A stretch of 64,000 bases of DNA from Brachypterus glaber. Its lineage: Eukaryota; Arthropoda; Insecta; Coleoptera; Kateretidae. Of the stretch, positions 1-11,274 are shown piece after piece (the first letter of the stretch is position 1; each line of letters opens with the position of its first letter). The DNA is taken from NCBI GenBank assembly GCA_958510825.1, contig OY294046.1, positions 6,584,049-6,648,048 of the forward strand. The letters run 5' to 3'. Under the pieces are notes generated by a model that saw only the letters and a program-made list of their open reading frames with translations, searched no databases and was not told the DNA's origin. The position numbers and the translations under genes are program-made.

Positions 1-754
1 CATTGCAAATGCAACAAAACACATATTTTTTGTTAAAGCAATTAATGTTATTTAATAATTTTATCAAATCAGTACTTAAAAAAGATTTTTATTTAATTTT
101 AGCACTTATTTACAAATTATAATGCAAAAATTGAAGGTTATGTCAGATAGTTGTGACATATATCAGGTTTAAATATTAACCAATAGATTTAATTTTTTGA
201 ACTAAATTGATAAACAACTGGTCAAATATTAAGAAAAACTAATAAAGTTTATGTAATTTTAAAGCAAAACTTTAAATTGCATTAAATTATTCAATATTAC
301 ATGGTAAAATATATATATTTTGGCTAATTTTGCTACAGTTTTCTTTGCTTTTACAAACAAGAGATGGCACTACATGTGCTCATACTAACACTTGATACTG
401 AATATTCATACCATATCTAGAGCTAAAATGGATTCATTATGTGTTTGAAAAGTGTGTGTATTTGCGTACATTCTAAAGCAGTCGTAGAAAAATGGATATT
501 TTTGTAAAAGAGACTCAAGTCAAATTTGTGAGGCTCCTAAGGAAAATACACTGCACAGTTAAAAAAGCTTAACAAAATCTATCAATTATTTTTTTTTAAA
601 CAAATTTTTCATTTAATCTAAAAATTGAAAAAAATTAAAACTTAAAATAGTCAAGTTTTACATAGATGACTTTCACAATAAAATTAAATAGTTGTTCTTA
701 CCTCTCCTTTTTTTTTTTTAGTTTTTGTTTTTAATTATACTAAGCCTAGAGAAA
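1..754. other. AT-rich intergenic sequence, nothing recognised
   Basis: No open frame of note, no tandem repeat and no clear inverted repeat. The sequence is dominated by A and T homopolymer runs. It ends where homology to a foldback repeat family begins, near 755. Confidence 0.5.
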
Positions 755-788
755 AGAGTATAAAATGAACCTTATTAAGATTAGTTTA

Positions 789-2026
789 GTAGTAGTAGTA
801 AGGGTGGGGAGGCTACAAGCCAGGCAACTAGGCCATTATGGCCAGCCCCGAGCTGTCCCAGCCACACATCTACCCTACTCCCTGCCTAAACCTGCCGGAC
901 CTCCTTATAAAGGTCGCGATATCTGTCCAGGCAAGGGTACGCAACTCCTCTCTTCGGAGAGTTGCCACTCCGAAGATCTCCTGTCGTATTCTGCCGAACA
1001 GATCGCATTGTCCTAGGAAATGGAAGGACGATTCTTCGTCTATCCCGCAACCCGAACAGACGGGGTCGTTACCAACCTTCATCTTGAACAGGTGCCTTCC
1101 TAGTCCACAGTGACCCGTGAGGATCCCTGTGAGTTGGCTGATCGTGGCTCGGCTTCTTCCTAGTAGCCACGCGGTTTTTGACTTGCTTGGACCGGAAAGG
1201 AAGTCCTTTGCCTGTCTGCAGTTCGTGACCGTTGACCAGCTTTCCCTTAGTTTTTCTCCAGCCCACGTGTTGAGGGCTGATGTGACTTGTTTCCTTGTAA
1301 TACCAAGCATGGGTTCGGGTCCCATGCACGGAGTTTCGGCTCCGAGCCTGGCAAGTTCGTCTGCCTTCTCGTTGCCTGGTATCCCGCTGTGTCCAGGGAC
1401 CCATACAAGGTGGACTCTTTTGTTCCTCGCTAGCTCCTCCAGGGCTTTTATGCATTCCTGCACAAGACTGGATCTTGTGCCGGGTGCACTGAGAGCCTTG
1501 AGGGCTGCTTGGCTGTCGGAGCAGATGTATACATCTGATCCGTTACTCCCTAGAACCTCTTCGCATCTTGCCACTTCCTGTATCGCAAAGACTTCCGCTT
1601 GGAATACCGTGGGGTACCTGCCGAGCGAATAGCTCTTTTGAACCCCCGTGTCTTGTACAAAGAAGCCTGCGCCCGAGCTTTGCGTGCTTTCCATCCGGGA
1701 GCCGTCTGTATAGTACACTGTTGCGTTTTGGGCAAAATTAACTTCCTTGTTCTCCCACTCGTGTTTTGTTGGTATAGTGAGAGAGAATGCTCTGTCAAAC
1801 CTTAATCGGTCTTCCGCCTCTATCACCTTGATGCTGCTGATAGGTAACTCTACTCTGGCAACATCGGCGATTTTTGTATGTCCGTAGACTGCCCCTTCAC
1901 CCAGCCAGCATCCGACATCTCTCATTCTAAGGTAGCTAGCCATTGCCTCCCTCCTTATCCAGGACGGAAGCGTTGGCAGCCTCAGTAGAACTTCCAGTGC
2001 TGATGTGGGGGTCCTACTACTACTAC
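789..2026 (-). mobile_element. 5'-truncated R1/Jockey-like non-LTR retrotransposon with RNase H domain
   Basis: A 1.24-kb insertion on the minus strand. It is bounded by an exact 13-bp target-site duplication TAAGATTAGTTTA at 776-788 and 2027-2039. Its retroelement 3' end (left) is a run of ACT triplets. A second TAG/CTA run lies at the right edge, so the insertion is bracketed by inverted trinucleotide runs. The only coding content is the RNase H region described separately, so most of the RT is missing. A shorter relative lies at 50693-51132. Confidence 0.85.
870..1943 (-). CDS. Non-LTR retrotransposon C-terminal region with RNase H and zinc-knuckle-like tail
   Basis: An uninterrupted 357-residue frame. 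The RNase H core is clear: 'YYTDGSRM' supplies the first acidic residue, 'FQAEVFAIQEV' the Glu, 'ICSDSQAALKAL' the second Asp, and 'WVPGHSGIPGNEKADELA' the C-terminal His/Asp motif typical of I/R1/Jockey-type retrotransposons. Near residues 290-330 there is a Cys/His cluster (C-x2-C ... H-x4-C) that also occurs at the end of insect R1-like ORF2 proteins. The endonuclease and RT domains are absent, so this is a tail fragment and not an autonomous gene. No stop or frameshift has accumulated, which together with the exact TSD points to a young insertion. The first ATG is only the ORF boundary, not a natural start. Confidence 0.85.
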   Translation of the reverse strand: MASYLRMRDVGCWLGEGAVYGHTKIADVARVELPISSIKVIEAEDRLRFDRAFSLTIPTKHEWENKEVNFAQNATVYYTDGSRMESTQSSGAGFFVQDTGVQKSYSLGRYPTVFQAEVFAIQEVARCEEVLGSNGSDVYICSDSQAALKALSAPGTRSSLVQECIKALEELARNKRVHLVWVPGHSGIPGNEKADELARLGAETPCMGPEPMLGITRKQVTSALNTWAGEKLRESWSTVTNCRQAKDFLSGPSKSKTAWLLGRSRATISQLTGILTGHCGLGRHLFKMKVGNDPVCSGCGIDEESSFHFLGQCDLFGRIRQEIFGVATLRREELRTLAWTDIATFIRRSGRFRQGVG

Positions 2027-2266
2027 TAAGATTAGTTTACATGCAAAACCTCGTTGCTATATCTTAAAGGGATCCTAAGTTTTTAAATAAAAACCGATTT
2101 TTTTTTGCCAATTTTAAAGGCTCCCTTACGACGCATTTTTAGACATATTTTTATAGCAACTTTTTGTCATATTTTATGATGTAGAATCACCCCTTAAAAT
2201 GTCGAACCCTGTTTTAAATACACCCTATATACAAATTTTCAATTTTTTTTTTTAATATTCTAATTT

Positions 2267-2990
2267 TAAGAAAGTTATCTATCTGTAGTTAAAATTAAAT
2301 GGACAGGAAACAGTGAATAGTACCATTTCATCCTTTTTGGGGATCATCAGCACTGTGTATCCTGTATGTTGCTAATATTCAAATAAAACGTTAGATAGAT
2401 ATAAAAGCATGGTTCCATCTATTGATGTGGTCACTGTTATCTGTTCACTTGTTCCCAAAAGGCAAATCGCCACAATTTAGGGTGTACAGTAACGTGCATT
2501 CAAAATGCCACGGACCTAAACCATTATATGAACCTTTAGCCGGTTAAGAAGAGTTAAATAAGTTAAGAATTGACAGTCTATAAAAATATATACTGCACGT
2601 TTGTCGGTTAATAACCGAAAAATATATATTATATGAACCTTAACCGGCTAAAGGTTCATATAATGGTTTAGGTCCGTGGCATTTTGAATGCACGTTACTG
2701 TACACCCTAAATTGTGGCGATTTGCCTTTTGGGAACAAGTGAACAGATAACAGTGACCACATCAATAGATGGAACCATGCTTTTATATCTATCTAACGTT
2801 TTATTTGAATATTAGCAACATACAGGATACACAGTGCTGATGATCCCCAAAAAGGATGAAATGGTACTATTCACTGTTTCCTGTCCATTTAATTTTAACG
2901 ACAGATAGATAACTTTCTTATATATATTTTTCGGTTATTAACCGACAAACGTGCAGTATATATTTTTATAGACTGTCAATTCTTAACTTA
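2267..2990. mobile_element. Double inverted-repeat (snapback) element
   Basis: Arm 2267-2547 is repeated in inverse orientation at 2639-2920 with very few mismatches. It carries landmarks such as 'GGACAGGAAACAGTGAA' and 'TTAGGGTGTACAGTAACG'. The 91-bp spacer contains a segment at 2559-2626 that is itself inverted at about 2923-2990, containing 'GCACGTTTGTCGGTTAATAA'. No coding frame. A transcript would fold into a hairpin with a stem of about 280 bp. Confidence 0.8.
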
Positions 2991-3208
2991 TTTTATTCTA
3001 ATTTTACCCAAATGGAATGAAATAGGATAATATACCTTGAAATATGATAGTATACCTTAAAATCCGAAGCAATAGGTAACTTTGCATGTTTTCATTATGT
3101 TGCTTAGTCGCTATAATTAAACTAAAGTTAATTAATTAGTTCACGTTGAATTCACCTGAGTTGCGGGCAACATACATTTACTACAATCATTTATTTTTTG
3201 AACTAACT

Positions 3209-4376
3209 ATACACGGTGTATTTGAAATAGGGTCGGAAATATTAACAAATGATTCTACATCATAAAATATGACAAAAATTTCCTATAAACATATGTCTAA
3301 AAATGCGTCATAAGGGAGCTACGCCTCTTTGAAAGTGGCTAAAAAGAATCGGTTTTTATTTAATAACTCAGGAACCCTTTGAGATATATCAACGAGGTTT
3401 TGCACGTCTACTAATCCTACCAAGGCCCGTTTTATGTGTTATTTTCATGTACTTATTTCAACCAGGGGTGTGCGAAACGGGGGGGCCTTATCAGTTTTTT
3501 GTCCCAAACTTTTTTCTGTGTAACTTTTTTGTAATTTTATTTTTGAAATATGATTTCCCAGGTCAAAATACATATAAAAGGTACTCTTGTTGTAATACTG
3601 TAGGATTAACCGTTTTCGAGAAAAATTCATTTCCACGGTTCGAGGACGAAAAATTAAATAATAAAATGTCGAAAATCAAAATTTTAATGATGCTATGTTA
3701 TTCTACATCAAAAACTAAGAAAAAAAGTTTCCATATATGTAGGTCGAAAAAACGCTTTTAAAGCTACCATAGCCCTTTAAAAATGGTGCATATTTAGGAG
3801 ACCATAGCTCCATTAGGATTCATTTTTGGAAGTACCTGTATATGAGGTTTTTTTCTTAGTTTTTAATGTACATTCGCCCCACATCATTAAAATTTTGGTT
3901 TTCAACATTTTAGTATTTAATTTTTCGTCCTCAAACCGTGGAATTTCAACTTCAAATGAATTTTTCTCGAAAACGGTTAATCCTACAGTATTACAACAAG
4001 AGTACCTTTTTTATGTATTTTGACCTGGGAAATTATATTTCAAAAATAAAATTGCAAAAAAGTTACACAGAAAAAAGTTTGGGACAAAAAACTGATAAGG
4101 CTCCCCCGTTTCGCACACCCCTGGTTTAAATAAGTACGTGAAAATAACATACAAAGATGGGCCTTATTAGGATTAATTCACGTGCAAAACCTCGTTAATA
4201 TATCTCAAAGGGTTCCTGAGTTATTCAATAAAAACCGATTTTTTTAGCCAATTTCAAAGGGGCGTAGCTCCCTTATGACGCATTTTTAGACATATGTTTA
4301 TAGGAACTTTTTGCCATATTTTATCATGTAGAATCACGTTAAAATTTCCGACCCTATTTCAAATACACCCTGTATA
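3209..4376. mobile_element. Foldback element, two ~0.57-kb inverted arms
   Basis: Ends read TATACACGGTGTATTTGAAA and the complement of AAATACACCCTGTATA. The left arm, about 3209-3775, pairs with the right arm, about 3790-4376, across nearly the whole length. Landmarks in both arms are 'CTCAGGAACCCTTTGAGAT', 'CGTTTCGCACACCCCTGG' and 'CCTGTAGGATTAACCGTTTT' in diverged form. The short open frames at 3447-3761, 3826-4129 and 3445-3636 are mirror images created by the palindrome. This is the most complete member of a family with copies at 755, 35730, 40801, 51679 and 54850. Confidence 0.8.
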
Positions 4377-4552
4377 GCAACATATGCATTTATTTTTGTT
4401 CCTTAAAATACTACTTTCTTTTGTATATTTGAGACCCATTTAGTTATTAAATGCAAGGTTGTTGTATTAATTATAATAATGTCATGTCAGGTTTTATTGT
4501 AATAATTTGTATTTAATAACATTTTAGGGCTTCCAAACATAAATAAAAAAAG

Positions 4553-4698
4553 TCCAAACGTTCAAGTATTACGTAACGCAAATTTATATCATTTTGCACC
4601 CCCCCCTGTAACGCTATTTTCCTATTCCATTAACATGGGCGTAACACTCCAAAATGACCCCCCCCCCTAGGAGCGTTACGTAATACTTGAACGTTTCC
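4553..4698. mobile_element. Hairpin MITE, AACGTTCAAGTATTACGTAA family
   Basis: Ends are inverted copies of AACGTTCAAGTATTACGTAA, with poly-C/poly-G tracts inside. Same family as 29065-29364 and 39401-39549. Confidence 0.8.
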
Positions 4699-4699
4699 T

Positions 4700-5761
4700 T
4701 ACTGTACAAGTAAAGCAAAACCGTGACAACATTAATATGTTTTAAGCCTCCAGTTACGAGACACGGTTCCAATCCCCTACCCCTATTGTAAGAGTCACAT
4801 AATTTTGGGACACTTTTTCGTAGCGGTTCCATGGGACAGTTTTTGTTAACGGTTCTAGCCCTCTATCACTTTTATTGGTGGTTGAAAAATAAATCTATAT
4901 ATTACTCAGGTACTTAATAGTATAAAGAAATTGCACTGCTCTATTACATAATTTTCACAGTCAATGAGAAAATTCCTAACAAAATGTCATATAGCTGCTA
5001 TTTCACGCTTTTTTGCGATCATCAGAGCATATATTTGTATGGATGTATTGGCACCGACTGTTTAAAATTTAAAAATACTTATAAAAGTAAGTATATCTGT
5101 ATCGAGAGCGTACAAATGGTGGTGCCATCTAATATTTGCACAAAAGTACTACATCAGATGTTGGCAGAGCTGTAATCTAATAAGAATTATCTATATCTAG
5201 ATACACAGGCTGACAAAAAAATTTTCATCAGTGAGCATATATTCTGTAGTAGAGCAGTGCTATTTCTTTATAGATTTAAATTTGCCGTCTATGAGGCACC
5301 AAACTTTATTTTCATTTGTACTTAATAGTTATAAACAAAAAAAAGTCTGTCTAAATATAAAGTAGTCGCCATTTGAACTGGAACACCTCAAAAATTTGGT
5401 CTAAAAAAATGATATAATTTTAGAACGCCTTATAAGCTTAATATTTTCTTAAAATTCTTTTTTGCCTTTTTTCCGAAATTTAACGATATTTTGCCTGTGT
5501 GTGTGGACCAGATGTTGACCAGCAAAGATAACTCCTAAATTTTTAACATCCCATGTATTATTCGATCGTCCGTAGCTCCACTGACCTATTTAGTGACTAG
5601 ATTCACTCATGATGCAGTTTTGAAACAAATAAATTATATATAAAGCGAGCAACCACATTGCATGTTTTGTTAATTTTGCTTTTAAGCTCAAAAGGTAACG
5701 CAGAAAATGCTACTAACAGCTAATATTTTAATATTTTGTGCATCACAAGACTAACTAGTAT
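4700..5761. other. Repeat remnants and AT-rich sequence
   Basis: At 4700-4860 there are words shared with the 55.2-55.6 kb repeat (GTACAAGTAAAGC, ATTTTGGGACACTTTT). The remainder is AT-rich without a credible gene. The 63-codon frame at 4984-5175 has no recognisable protein features. Confidence 0.4.
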
Positions 5762-5763
5762 TA

Positions 5764-6665
5764 GAGGAAAGTCGCCTAATTTCGGATACCATTTACAATG
5801 TATTCAATATTTAATACTCGGTATTACTTTTTGATATTTTTTTATATAACCAGATACAACTTATTATAGCGAACCATGATTTATTATAAAAGCAATTTTA
5901 TTACAGTTTATTTTTTCCAAAAAACACGGTTAAAAAAAATCAGCGCATTTGTGTGCATTTGAAAAAGGGCTCCTAATTTCGGACATATCCGAAAAAAATT
6001 TTTCAAGAGTAGATCTGGATTCCATTGCTTATGTTTCTTGTTATTCCTTCACATTTAAGACGTAATTTAATCATTAAGCGATTTTCTACGAAATACTATA
6101 GGAACTATAATTTTAGATTCCCAATTTCGAATATCTTAGTATCTTAGGTAATTTTCGTTTTTTCAAAATTGTTTATCTTAGTTTGTTGTATCATTATAAA
6201 AAAAATAATTAATGGTTGGTTATCCTGAATAATAATTACCTTGCGGATATCCGAAATTGGGAATCAAATGCACAAAAATGGTCTATCCGAAATTAGGCAA
6301 CTTTCTGCTTTTTAGATTAGAAATTTGTAGAATGTTTACGTTTTCAAATTGCTTAATTATAAATAGTGGATCAACTTAACTAACATCATAACTTACCCAA
6401 GACAGAATCACGAACTTTTATAACAATTATTTATAAAATAAACAAGCATAATAATGCAACTGAGCACAAAACTGCCATTTGAAATATAAACGATTTGTGC
6501 TGCCATTTAAAGGGGAGAAGCTCTAGCGTTATCATATTACAGGACGGATATAGTTTGACTTTTGGCTTCCCATAAAAGTAGGTTTCTGTTTACCTTTGCA
6601 GACAGTATCTTAAATACACTACTATCCGAAATTTGGAAACCATCCGAAATTAGGCGCATTTCCTC
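5764..6665. mobile_element. 0.9-kb TA-flanked MITE (Tc1/mariner type), copy 1
   Basis: Starts GAGGAAAGTCGCCTAATTTC and ends with the approximate inverse, ATTAGGCGCATTTCCTC, flanked by TA on both sides. Shorter internal copies of CCTAATTTCGGAC and TCCGAAATTAGGC lie near 5970 and 6280. No transposase frame. A near-identical copy sits at 15991-16890. Confidence 0.85.
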
Positions 6666-7029
6666 TACACTGTAAAAAATAGGGTTAAATTAATAGTTTA
6701 GTTATTAGTATTAAGATTAAATTTACGTGACATTTAACTGAATTCTAAAATTTAACCTGAGGATGTCCGCGCCGATCCAGGCGCGACGGATTCAGCTGCT
6801 ATTTTTTTATGTGAAGTTTATTTAAAAACGTATCGTTTCGAAAAAATTATTTTTTAAAATTTTTTTAAAATTTTCAAATTTGTCAAGAATTTAACATTGA
6901 CTTACAATAACTCAAAAACTTTTCAACCTAGAAACCTGCAGTTTTCACCATTAAAAAAATCATATATTTTTCTATAGATTTGCATAAAATTAATTTTGTT
7001 AGTTTTTTTTTTGTTTTTTAAGATAGCGG

Positions 7030-8110
7030 CAAAAAAAATAAACTAGCTTTTTAACCGAATTCCAAAAAATGATAACTATCCCACAAAATGAAATTTTTGA
7101 AGCATACTTTTTTCTGACATAACCTAACTTAAAGCATTTTTTCTCATGATTCTGAATCTTTTTTCAGATTTGGGCTACACAGTTTTTATATTCAGGGTGT
7201 TTTAGAAAAACAAAACACCTTTTTTAAATGATTGTAGAATTTGCTTTTATGAATATTTTATAATCAAATTCAGGTCACTTATAAAAAAAGAATGTGCTTT
7301 TAAGACGTTGGAAGATTTTTTTAAATATCGACATCCATTTTTTTACTCTCATCTCATTTTTTTTGCTGTCAAATTTTCAAAAGATGTTTTTTTTTAACGT
7401 AATGGGAATTAAAACGTTCTGCATTTACCTGGATGTATTGTGTTTTTTAAATTTTTAACGGGGTGCTTCTATAAGTGGCGCTACATCAATTTTAAGTGCG
7501 TTGTATAGGAAATTTTAACACCAATATGACCACCAAAATTTTAAAATGAAACATTTTGAGGTCTCCCCCACATTTGTTCAATGGACTAAGAGTATCCCTG
7601 ATTTTTTATAATTTTTGAAAAAATGTAGAGGACGCTCACATTTTTTAAAAAGGTGTCTCTTTAGATTTCTTCTTTTTTTTTAAGGTACAAGGATTTTTTA
7701 AAATTTTTTTTCAATACGGCACGGTATAAAGGAATAGTAAATGGACAACAAAATACAGCCAGATAAATACAGAATGTTTTAATTACCATTAGGTTAAAAA
7801 AATCTATCTTTTGAAAATTCGACAGTAAAAAAAAAAATTTTTCAGTGTAAAAAAAATTAAAGTCGATATTAAAAAAAAATATACTAAAGGCACATCCTTT
7901 TTTTATAAGTAACCCAAATTTAATTAAAAAATATTTATTAATGCAAGATCCTCAGACATTTAAAAAAATGTGTTTTCTTCTTAAACACCCTGTATATAAA
8001 AACTGTGCCTAAATCTGAAAAATATTTGGAATCAGGAGAAAAAATTTCAGAAAAAAAGTATATTTTCGTTGTGGGACAGTGTTATCAATTTTTTACAAAA
8101 AAAGGCAAAA
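7030..8110. mobile_element. Foldback element, diverged arms, no coding capacity
   Basis: Sequence from about 7040-7440 recurs in inverse orientation at about 7740-8100. Landmarks pair as follows: 'TATATTCAGGGTGTTTTAG' with 'AAACACCCTGTATATA', 'CACTTATAAAAAAAGAATGTGC' in two pieces with 'GCACATCCTTTTTTTATAAGT', and 'CTGTCAAATTTTCAAAAGAT' with its complement near 7815. Boundaries are approximate because the flanks are AT-rich. Confidence 0.65.
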
Positions 8111-8200
8111 ATTTCCCAAAAATGAGTATAAAGTACTTGTTTCACATTACTGTTGCCGCAAGTCAGTGCGCGTGCGCCAAAAAGGTCTATAATAAAACAG

Positions 8201-8456
8201 CCAACGAACTAATAACTCTTCTCTCTAGAATAGGCATTTCATTCGTTAAAACTGACAAAAACGTAGCCAACATATACATTTGTCTGTTTTACTCGCACAT
8301 CTTTGTTCTAACAGAGACAACAATAACAGTTACTGGTAATTGTTATTGTTCAGGCCTGAATATACCTACTATTTGTTTACAAACAAACCGAGATGTTGGC
8401 GATACTTTATTTTAACGGTATGCCTATTCTAGAAAGAAGAGTTATTAGTTCGTTGG
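8201..8456. mobile_element. 256-bp MITE with ~37-bp TIRs and 6-bp TSD, copy 1
   Basis: Begins CCAACGAACTAATAACTCTT and ends with its inverse. It is flanked by AAACAG at 8195-8200 and 8457-8462. The second copy at 58791-59045 is also flanked by a 6-bp duplication (GAGCTG). The 136-codon frame 8005-8415 that crosses this element is an accident of two abutting repeats. Confidence 0.85.
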
Positions 8457-8562
8457 AAACAGCTAATGACTAAAAAAGGTACATCAATACAACTCCAACA
8501 ACTAGACAGTGTATTTTTCCAACTTAGGTGTGATACACTTCCATGACATCCCTGCTTAAAAA

Positions 8563-9393
8563 GGACTTTGCCGAAAAATTTACCGCGAAACTTTTACCTC
8601 GAAAACATTTACCGCGAAAACATTTACCGCGCAATGATTTAACCGAAACATGTTTCAACGCGAAAAAGTAATTACCGCGGAAAATAATTACCGCGAAAAC
8701 ATTTACCGCGGAAACTATTATCGCGACAATAAAAATCGCGCATACTTTTACGTCGCAATAATATAATCGCGCATACTTTCGCCGCGCAATAATACAATCG
8801 CGCTTGAATTTTAATTTAAAAAAATAAACTTAAAATATATTATAATTTTTTGAATGAAACGCCTATTTTCTAATCATAGTTTTATTTTTATTTTTTATCA
8901 AAAACAAAACCAAACAAACCAAACCAAACAATTTAATCATATTTATGTTTTTTAAAATACTAAAATTATAACAACAATATAAAGAAATTACATACATATA
9001 TTTTTAAAAACCAAACCAAACAATTTAGCTATATTACAATTTTATTAATTCTGCACTTATAAAACTGAATTAAACAAATTGGTAATATAATATATTAAAC
9101 TTGGCGTAGCTAACCAAAAAGTATTATAAAAAAAACGTATTTTTATAATTTAAAATTAGACGCGGAATTTGCTTTGCGTATTAAATATTTTCGCGGCTAT
9201 TACTTTCGCTATATATTTTTTGGGGTAATTGTATTTCGCTATTAAAACTTTTCGTGGTAATAGTTTTCGCTATTTTTATTTCGCTTTAATATTTTTTCGA
9301 GTTAAATTTTTATCTCTGTTAATCCTTTGCGCGGAAAAAAACATTTCGCGGTAATTTTTTCGGCGAATTTTTTCGAAGAAGGCTCCCGTTCCC
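8563..9393. mobile_element. Mutator-like non-autonomous element with minisatellite termini, copy 1
   Basis: Both ends are built of degenerate 15-bp-scale units around TTTACCGCGAAAA, direct on the left and inverted on the right. The extreme ends are GGACTTTGCCG and (inverse) GGGAACGGGAGC. A 9-bp duplication GCTTAAAAA lies at 8554-8562 and 9394-9402, a length typical of Mutator-like elements. The middle is AT-rich with 'CCAAACCAAACAATTTA' repeats. No transposase. A longer copy lies in the GST gene at 56343-57870. Confidence 0.75.
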
Positions 9394-9402
9394 GCTTAAA
9401 AA

Positions 9403-10590
9403 TACTAAAACAAAAATAAAACTGAGAAAATTCACCTTATAATATAAAATAGAAATTTATATTCGACTTCTGCAGACATATCAAGAAAATTAGATATTTA
9501 TATGACAATGTAACAATAACAGTGCTGATATTTTCTACAATTTCAGTTTTAATTTAAAACATCGTTGCTTTTTGTAACATGATATATATTTTACAAGAAA
9601 GTTATTTCGCTTAAACAATATTCTTTTTCTAAATTAAAGTAACACAATATGTCGTAAAGCTAGAAATAAATGTGCCCCACTTTGGCCCTCAGTGTCAAAT
9701 ATTACACAAAGAAGAGAACTTTCAGATTGTGCAGGAAAAGAAACTCATGTGTTTTTATGTTTACAACTCTGTTATTATATCACATATGAAATATATTTAT
9801 CAATATAAAGACACTTTACACAAAATTGGAGTAATCAAAACAATATTTCTGAGTTATGTAAGCCAGATTTATTTTTTACTTTTCCGTATCATAACGAGGA
9901 TGCAGACTCAGTGGTAGCAATGATACTGCTGCCAGAGTTATACTCAGATTATATTATTATTAAGCTACGGTTTCCCCCAAAAGTCGCAGTCGCTGACGAC
10001 TGCGACCGGGTAGCCGCGACCAGGTCGTTACGACCATAACTATTTTCTTCGGTCTCGCCAATCGCCATTCTGTTAGCGTGCCATTTTACAAACAGCTGTT
10101 TTTTTTTGCGAGTTTATGCCTTTCAATTAGTATGAATATCTCTAAAAAGTCGGTTATTTTATTGTTTCTGAATTATCAAGCTGAAGAAGAGAATATCCTC
10201 CTCTTATTTACATTACATCATTAAGAAAAAAGGGTTAAAGTTGATGAGATGTTTCGGCTGAGAGAGGTGGAGGGATTTCAAGCAATTCTAATTGGATAAA
10301 ACTGAAAGAAACTTCTCACAGTGCAAAACTACCTGTTTCACCTTCAAATTCGTGACGAATTAGTCGTGCGTCTGCTCCCGGAGCGGTCAAGCGACCGGCG
10401 ACCAAACGAACGGCGACCGGTAGTTAGTAGTAGCGACTCGGCAGCAGCTAGGAAAACAGGGATATTTAAAATGCATTGGACATGTTCTAACGACTGGGTC
10501 GCGGCCATCCGGTCTTTCTCTCATAAAACTTAATTGTTTCTAAACATTTCTGGTCGATCGGGTAACGATCGGGTAATTTGTTCTTGATTT
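9403..10590. other. AT-rich block and a GC-richer unidentified repeat
   Basis: 9403-9960 holds nothing recognisable. 9960-10590 is markedly richer in CG and contains several CGACCGG/CGATCGGG words. Short conceptual fragments there weakly recall N-terminal pieces of PIF/Harbinger-associated proteins, but stops interrupt them and I would not name the element. Confidence 0.35.
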
Positions 10591-10649
10591 TTTGTCTTTA
10601 CAAAAAGCGTGACAGAACGCGTCTGTCCGGACGGACGGAGATTTTTAAA

Positions 10650-11274
10650 GTTACTTTATTTTGATATTTTTAGCTTTTAAAATGTGGTAAGGGTGCATGA
10701 AAGGTGATTATTTTAAATAGAAAGGAGGGTCGTGTGATGTATCACTTTATAGCAAATCAAATTCTGTATTTTATTATATGGTTAAAAGTTATATGTATAA
10801 TTTTTATTTTTATTTTTTTTAGGTTTTAATTTTTTTTCCTAAAAAATTCGATTTTTTGAGTTTTTCTTGAAGATTTTGTAAAATTAATTATGTAAAAAGT
10901 ATACTTTACTTTTTTGAATGAAATTAACCACTTTTCAAAAATTGCTTGTTTTTTTAAGAAATTCCCATTTTCTATCCTATTTTAAATAAAAAGTTCAAAC
11001 CACCAAAAATGTCTAACTAAAAAAAAAGACATAGTTAAATACAAAATTTTATAAGCTTTGAAATGATGTATCACACGAGCCCCATTTCTATTAAAAAAAA
11101 TACCCTTCATGCCCCCTGCCCACATTTTAAAAGCTGAACACATCAAACATATCCAAAAAGATAGCTTAAGTTGTCTTATTTAAGTGTTATAAATTTTAAC
11201 TCGATATCTCTACTCGTTCAACAGTTAAGGGGGGTGTCGTTTGGACAGCGCTGTATAGCAATTTAAAGATTTTG
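10650..11274. mobile_element. Partial foldback element, same family as 56727-57454
   Basis: The right arm is complete and ends GGACAGCGCTGTATA. The left arm starts inside the family sequence near 'TTTAAAATGTGGTAAGGG'. Shared words are 'ATGATGTATCACACGA', 'AAGTTGTCTTATTTAAG' and 'CACATTTTAAAAGCTGAA'. No gene. Confidence 0.65.

Larger units (their letters stand above)
755..2234. mobile_element. Partial foldback-family repeat split by a retrotransposon insertion
   Basis: Sequence left of 789 and right of 2026 joins into one stretch matching the arm of the foldback element at 3209-4376. Shared landmarks are AAAACCTCGTT, the 'cctgagtt' segment in diverged form, 'AGGCTCCCTTACGACGC', 'GATGTAGAATCACC' and the terminal 'AAATACACCCTATATA'. 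Only about one arm is present. The insertion at 789-2026 separates its two parts cleanly. Confidence 0.6.

Noticed and set aside
1117..1632. 171-codon plus-strand frame
   Set aside because: Antisense shadow of the RNase H coding region, whose motifs are unambiguous on the minus strand.
8005..8415. 136-codon open frame
   Set aside because: Crosses the edge of a foldback arm and a MITE; the same MITE at 58.8 kb gives no such frame.
9960..10590. Possible PIF/Harbinger transposase fragment
   Set aside because: Similarity was only impressionistic, stops interrupt it, and no TIR or 3-bp TSD was found.
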